DNA of 7,016 bases from Phycisphaerae bacterium (GTDB taxonomy: Bacteria; Planctomycetota; Phycisphaerae; Sedimentisphaerales; Anaerobacaceae): positions 1-7,016 of the forward strand of contig DAOVNI010000086.1 in the NCBI GenBank assembly GCA_030630315.1, read 5' to 3'. Shown in pieces: positions 4,807-7,016 of this stretch (its first letter is position 1; each line of letters opens with the position of its first letter). The translations under genes and the position numbers were made by a program. The notes beneath the pieces are model-generated. The model saw only the letters and a list, made by a program, of their open reading frames with translations. It was not told where the DNA came from and searched no databases.

Positions 4807-5577
4807 ATGCAGGAATACCAATGGGACGACAAATCGATGAGCTTAGAGGTTCTTTTGCAAACAGAGAAGCAAACAACATCGAACACCTTGAACGTGCGTG
4901 GTGAGGACTCTGTTGAGATCAATAACTTGATTAATATATTCTTTCGTTTGTCGTACCACTGCTGGGAAAATATGCAATCAGATTCAAACGAGCATTACTT
5001 AATATCAGTAACTAACTTAACATATACACGTCTTCCGTACAGTTTACGAGCTATTTACAACTTGTGGTTAAAGGGACACTATCTCGAAGCCATAGTCGTT
5101 ATTCGACACATACTTGAGGGTCTAGTTGCTCTTCGATACTTCCACAAATACCCAGATAAGAGTAAGAAGCATTTTACGGCAACTCGATCTAAAGAACGGG
5201 TAAGTTTCTTTGATATGTTTAAAGAATTCTCCCCTGATTTCTATAAAAGGTGGTATGGCGACATTTTCTCACAACTGGCTCATGGTGGTATCATTACAAT
5301 GTTGTTCCGTGAAAAATATTCATCTACTGGTAAACGGGAAGTTCTTATGGGATGCGAGTTCAACTCCGAGATGTCAGATTTCGTTACAGTAGCTACCATA
5401 TTGATTAGCTTTGGATATTTGAACTATACGAGTATCTTTTTTCCTTCGATCACGTCTAAAATAGGTCCCACCATGAAAAACAGAATCCAAGATGTCTCAG
5501 GACATATCGAAAACAAGTATTTGAAAAAATCTGACAACGACTTCCTCAAGGTGATTTTGCCTTTAATTTGTAAATAA
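4807..5577 (+). CDS. Uncharacterised, probably all-helical protein (DUF5677-like)
   Basis: A 256-residue cytoplasmic protein that I cannot assign firmly. The core (about 75-165) reads as paired helices: SLRAIYNLWLKGHYLEA (79-95), then VIRHILEGLVALRYFHKYP (98-116), and after a loop FYKRWYGDIFSQLAHGG (145-161). The order Arg100, Glu104, Arg110, Tyr111 and a late His159-Gly resembles DUF5677-type proteins, which I recall being near mobile or defence genes. The classical HEPN RNase motif (Arg, four to six residues, His) is not obvious. ATG 4807 has no strong Shine-Dalgarno; ATG 4837 (MSLEVLL) is an alternative. It follows the SIR2-like gene by 149 nt on the same strand, with similar AT-rich composition, so the two may be cotranscribed and functionally paired. 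Confidence 0.75.
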   Translation: MQEYQWDDKSMSLEVLLQTEKQTTSNTLNVRGEDSVEINNLINIFFRLSYHCWENMQSDSNEHYLISVTNLTYTRLPYSLRAIYNLWLKGHYLEAIVVIRHILEGLVALRYFHKYPDKSKKHFTATRSKERVSFFDMFKEFSPDFYKRWYGDIFSQLAHGGIITMLFREKYSSTGKREVLMGCEFNSEMSDFVTVATILISFGYLNYTSIFFPSITSKIGPTMKNRIQDVSGHIENKYLKKSDNDFLKVILPLICK

Positions 5578-5698
5578 AAGCCGTGTATCGACTGTCTTTA
5601 ATATCAACTTGTTTGCACACGCGGAATATTTCAATAAACCAAAACCCTCACTTGCCGTATTTCAATTGATAATGGATTCTTTCGATGGCGCTATTTAT

Positions 5699-5719
5699 GC
5701 GCTTATAAAGCACTTTTTT
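5699..5719 (+). terminator. Candidate intrinsic terminator after the helical-protein gene
   Basis: GCGCTT (5699-5704) pairs with AAGCAC (5708-5713) around an ATA loop with one mismatch, followed directly by six T (5714-5719). It lies 122 nt after the stop codon at 5575-5577. Confidence 0.45.
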
Positions 5720-5773
5720 GGCCGTTTTTTTGTCCCTTTTGTGCTTTTTGTGCCTTTTCGTAGCAATAAATCA

Positions 5774-5803
5774 GCGTCAATCTGCGTTAATCTGCGTCTA
5801 ATT
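5774..5803 (+). repeat. 10-nt tandem repeat, three units
   Basis: GCGTCAATCT, GCGTTAATCT and GCGTCTAATT follow one another at an exact 10-nt period. They are flanked by other loosely repeated pyrimidine-rich words. Confidence 0.6.
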
Positions 5804-6010
5804 TCTTCTTTATGTCTTCGTGTCTTGTATCTTGAGTCTTGCATGTTGCGTCTGTTCCTAATCCGCGATTAAAAATCAATCAAATCTGCAGGTAGTTGTC
5901 GACAAAAATCGAAAAATCTCAAAAATTTTTATCTCCTTTTCTGACAACCTCTTATCTCTGTCAATCCTGTCAAAAACACACCAATTTTCGACTCAAACGC
6001 GCACATTCGC

Positions 6011-6169
6011 CCAATTATAGAGGGACGTCTTTTATTGCCCTCGGCCGAAAACAGGCCCAGTCAAATTTAGTCGTTAGTGAATTCCCACACTAAATTACGG
6101 CACAAAGAGCCTGTTTACTGCGGGAGACGCGTGAATGGTCTAAAATTGGCCTGCCGAAAGCAGCAGGGC
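6011..6169 (+). ncRNA. Candidate structured RNA upstream of the HNH-AP2 gene
   Basis: The + strand can form a nested set of helices. A closing stem pairs 6011-6020 with 6140-6149 (9 of 10 pairs). Inside are AGGG/CCCT (6021-6024 with 6038-6041), an 8-bp stem AAACAGGC/GCCTGTTT (6049-6056 with 6109-6116) that encloses a further 8-bp stem AATTTAGT/ACTAAATT (6064-6071 with 6089-6096), and a small GCG/CGC hairpin (6120-6122 with 6128-6130). Directly 3' is CCTGC/GCAGG (6150-6154 with 6163-6167). The helices are mutually compatible and end 14 nt before the ATG at 6184. I recognise no known RNA family. It may be a ribozyme- or guide-like partner of the endonuclease, a regulatory leader or chance folding. 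Confidence 0.4.
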
Positions 6170-6183
6170 TAACAGAACTTAGT

Positions 6184-6786
6184 ATGTCCACTTTGACTAA
6201 GGTCAACATATCTTTTTCAGTGTCGGTTCCGACAATTCTTATTCGCATTGCGGTATGGATTGTTCTTCTGTACCGGCGGGTACGTTACGGATATACCTTT
6301 CGCCGAATCAAACTGACGCGCGGCAAATACACAATAGTCGATGTGGAATATTTCGAGTGGCTCAATCAATATAAATGGCACTGCACGCATTACGGTTATG
6401 CGAAACGGGCAGTATCCAACAGAACCGGTAAAGGCAGAAGGCAAGTAGAAGTTTATATGCACAAATTGGTTTGTCCGGCGCCGGACGGGATGATAGTAGA
6501 CCATATTAATCGTAACAGCCTTGATAATCGCAAGGTGAATCTGCGGGCGGCTACACAAAAGCAGAATGTCTGGAACCGCAAGTTCATCAGAAAGACAGGA
6601 AAAACACGCTACAACGGTATTCGGTGGGATAAAAATAGAAAGAAATGGCAAGTGCGTTTGACGGTAAATGGCCGGCGTAAGTCTTTTGGTTACTACGCCG
6701 ACGAAATAGAAGCTGCAAAGGCGTACGACCGGGTGGCTAAGAAATATCGTGGTGAGTATGCGTGTTTAAATTTCCTGAAGAAATGA
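6184..6786 (+). CDS. HNH endonuclease with C-terminal AP2 DNA-binding domain (homing-type)
   Basis: A 200-residue putative DNA nicking or cleaving enzyme. After a hydrophobic N-terminal segment (about 16-30) comes the HNH domain (about 42-133): His93 in VYMHKL, Asp106-His107 of the VDHINRN motif, Asn115, and the late Asn residues in QNVWNR (127-132). The AP2 domain (about 142-197) shows RYNGIRW, KKWQV, the glycines of the beta-sheet, EIEAAKAYD and GEYACLNF. This layout matches free-standing or intron-borne homing endonucleases of phages and bacteria, which copy themselves into uncleaved sites. ATG 6184 has no Shine-Dalgarno and its first codons lie in a TTGAC/GTCAA hairpin (6193-6206); translation might start further in, since the family-like sequence begins near LLYRRVRYGY (28-37). 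A structured RNA candidate lies just upstream. Confidence 0.88.
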   Translation: MSTLTKVNISFSVSVPTILIRIAVWIVLLYRRVRYGYTFRRIKLTRGKYTIVDVEYFEWLNQYKWHCTHYGYAKRAVSNRTGKGRRQVEVYMHKLVCPAPDGMIVDHINRNSLDNRKVNLRAATQKQNVWNRKFIRKTGKTRYNGIRWDKNRKKWQVRLTVNGRRKSFGYYADEIEAAKAYDRVAKKYRGEYACLNFLKK

Positions 6787-6811
6787 TTAAGGATTACTGA
6801 TTGGTGATTAT

Positions 6812-6829
6812 TTCTCTGTGTTCTCTGTG
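6812..6829 (+). repeat. Perfect 9-nt tandem repeat between convergent genes
   Basis: TTCTCTGTG occurs twice in direct succession (6812-6820 and 6821-6829), between the stop codons of the HNH-AP2 gene and the reverse-strand nuclease gene. GATTA words at 6785-6810 make the short gap further repetitive. Confidence 0.6.
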
Positions 6830-6836
6830 GCTGCGA

Positions 6837-7016
6837 TTATTTTTTAAGCAGGTTCGGTTTTTGTCTTTGCAGCCATTCGGGCAATTGTTCGCGGCTTACA
6901 TTTTCCCACAGTCCTTTTTTCAAACCGCGGGCACCGGCATCTAACTGCTTGTACCTGTTATAAAGACTATGGCGAAATCGAATGTCAGCATAAGCAAAAC
7001 CTTCAGTCAGCAGGAC
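6837..7016 (-). CDS. C-terminal part of a thermonuclease-like (SNase) protein
   Basis: The reverse strand is open from the window edge to a TAA at 6837-6839, giving the last 59 residues of a gene that begins outside the window. The pattern LLTEGFAYAD...RYKQLDAGARGLKKGLWENV, followed by LPEWLQ, matches the end of staphylococcal-nuclease-like domains, where a helix with L...AR...GLW closes the OB fold. The catalytic Arg and Glu residues of that family would lie in the missing part, so activity and any signal peptide cannot be judged. It converges on the HNH-AP2 gene, with 50 nt between the stop codons. No terminator is obvious in the gap. Confidence 0.65.
   Translation of the reverse strand, partial: VLLTEGFAYADIRFRHSLYNRYKQLDAGARGLKKGLWENVSREQLPEWLQRQKPNLLKK

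Larger units (their letters stand above)
5578..6183. other. Gene-poor stretch with simple repeats and a structured RNA region
   Basis: No convincing protein gene. Two forward reading frames (5609-5872 and 5896-6093) have repeat-like or low-complexity content and no domain. The left half contains a terminator-like hairpin, pyrimidine-rich runs built of TTTTGTGCC and GTCTTG words (about 5714-5860), a 10-nt periodic repeat and the 10-base palindrome TTGTCGACAA (5896-5905). The right half (6011-6169) folds as described separately. Confidence 0.6.

Noticed and set aside
4807..5577. HEPN ribonuclease assignment for the helical protein
   Set aside because: No clear Arg, four to six residues, His motif; the Arg100-His101 pair is adjacent, so the fold may be related but the RNase call is unsupported.
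5609..5872. Forward reading frame of 87 codons
   Set aside because: It is built largely from pyrimidine-rich repeat words, lacks a ribosome binding site and shows no domain.
5896..6093. Forward reading frame of 65 codons starting at TTG
   Set aside because: No ribosome binding site, no recognisable domain, and it runs into the inverted repeats of the candidate structured RNA.
6146..6163. Sigma-54-like promoter (GG, 10 nt, GC) upstream of the HNH-AP2 gene
   Set aside because: The GG/GC spacing fits, but the rest of TTGGCCTG...AAGCAG departs from the consensus and the bases are better explained by the 6150-6167 hairpin.
6011..6786. Complete group I intron containing the HNH-AP2 ORF
   Set aside because: No recognisable P/Q/R/S core or flanking exons were found; the surroundings are intergenic.

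Overview
The window looks like a contig fragment from a Planctomycetota bacterium, most likely the Phycisphaerae / Sedimentisphaerales side. This is an inference from gene style: a soluble NtrB-like kinase paired with an NtrC-type regulator, a small two-helix membrane protein resembling the DUF6868 family, an HNH-AP2 endonuclease of a type I associate with that group, few strong Shine-Dalgarno sequences, and intergenic space full of short dispersed repeats. No rRNA, tRNA or CRISPR array was seen.

Layout. Positions 1-350 hold the tail of an unidentified gene, then a scrambled stretch with a homopolymer next to a strong hairpin, an imperfect 65-73 nt duplication and a 38-codon ORF. Positions 311-2440 encode a two-component pair: a PAS-less cytoplasmic histidine kinase and a sigma-54-dependent response regulator (REC, AAA+, Fis-type HTH), followed at once by an intrinsic terminator. 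Positions 2550-3106 hold two small genes with good Shine-Dalgarno sequences: a 35-residue lysine-rich protein and an 82-residue membrane protein. The second has a near-consensus promoter (TTGACC, 17 nt, TATAAT) overlapped by a 17-nt palindrome, a likely operator.

Positions 3107-3616 are gene-poor. They hold REP-like repeats, a hairpin terminator, a second strong promoter (TTGACA, 17 nt, TATTTT) and the second copy of a dispersed repeat also found after the regulator. Positions 3617-5577 form a visibly more AT-rich island of two codirectional genes. The first is a stand-alone SIR2-like protein with the NADase-type Asn and His motifs and a putative zinc knuckle. The second is an uncharacterised, probably all-helical protein. 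Together they are the best candidate for an undescribed, defence-like module.

Positions 5578-6183 contain no convincing gene, but 6011-6169 can fold into a nested, multi-branched RNA directly upstream of an HNH-AP2 endonuclease gene (6184-6786). The window ends in the C-terminal part of a staphylococcal-nuclease-like gene on the opposite strand (6837-7016).

Functional picture. The left half is housekeeping signalling, with its sigma-54 target promoters outside the window. The right half is accessory DNA: repeats, a possible NAD-cleaving defence pair and a putative selfish endonuclease with its own structured leader. All calls are from reading the sequence; no database search was run.
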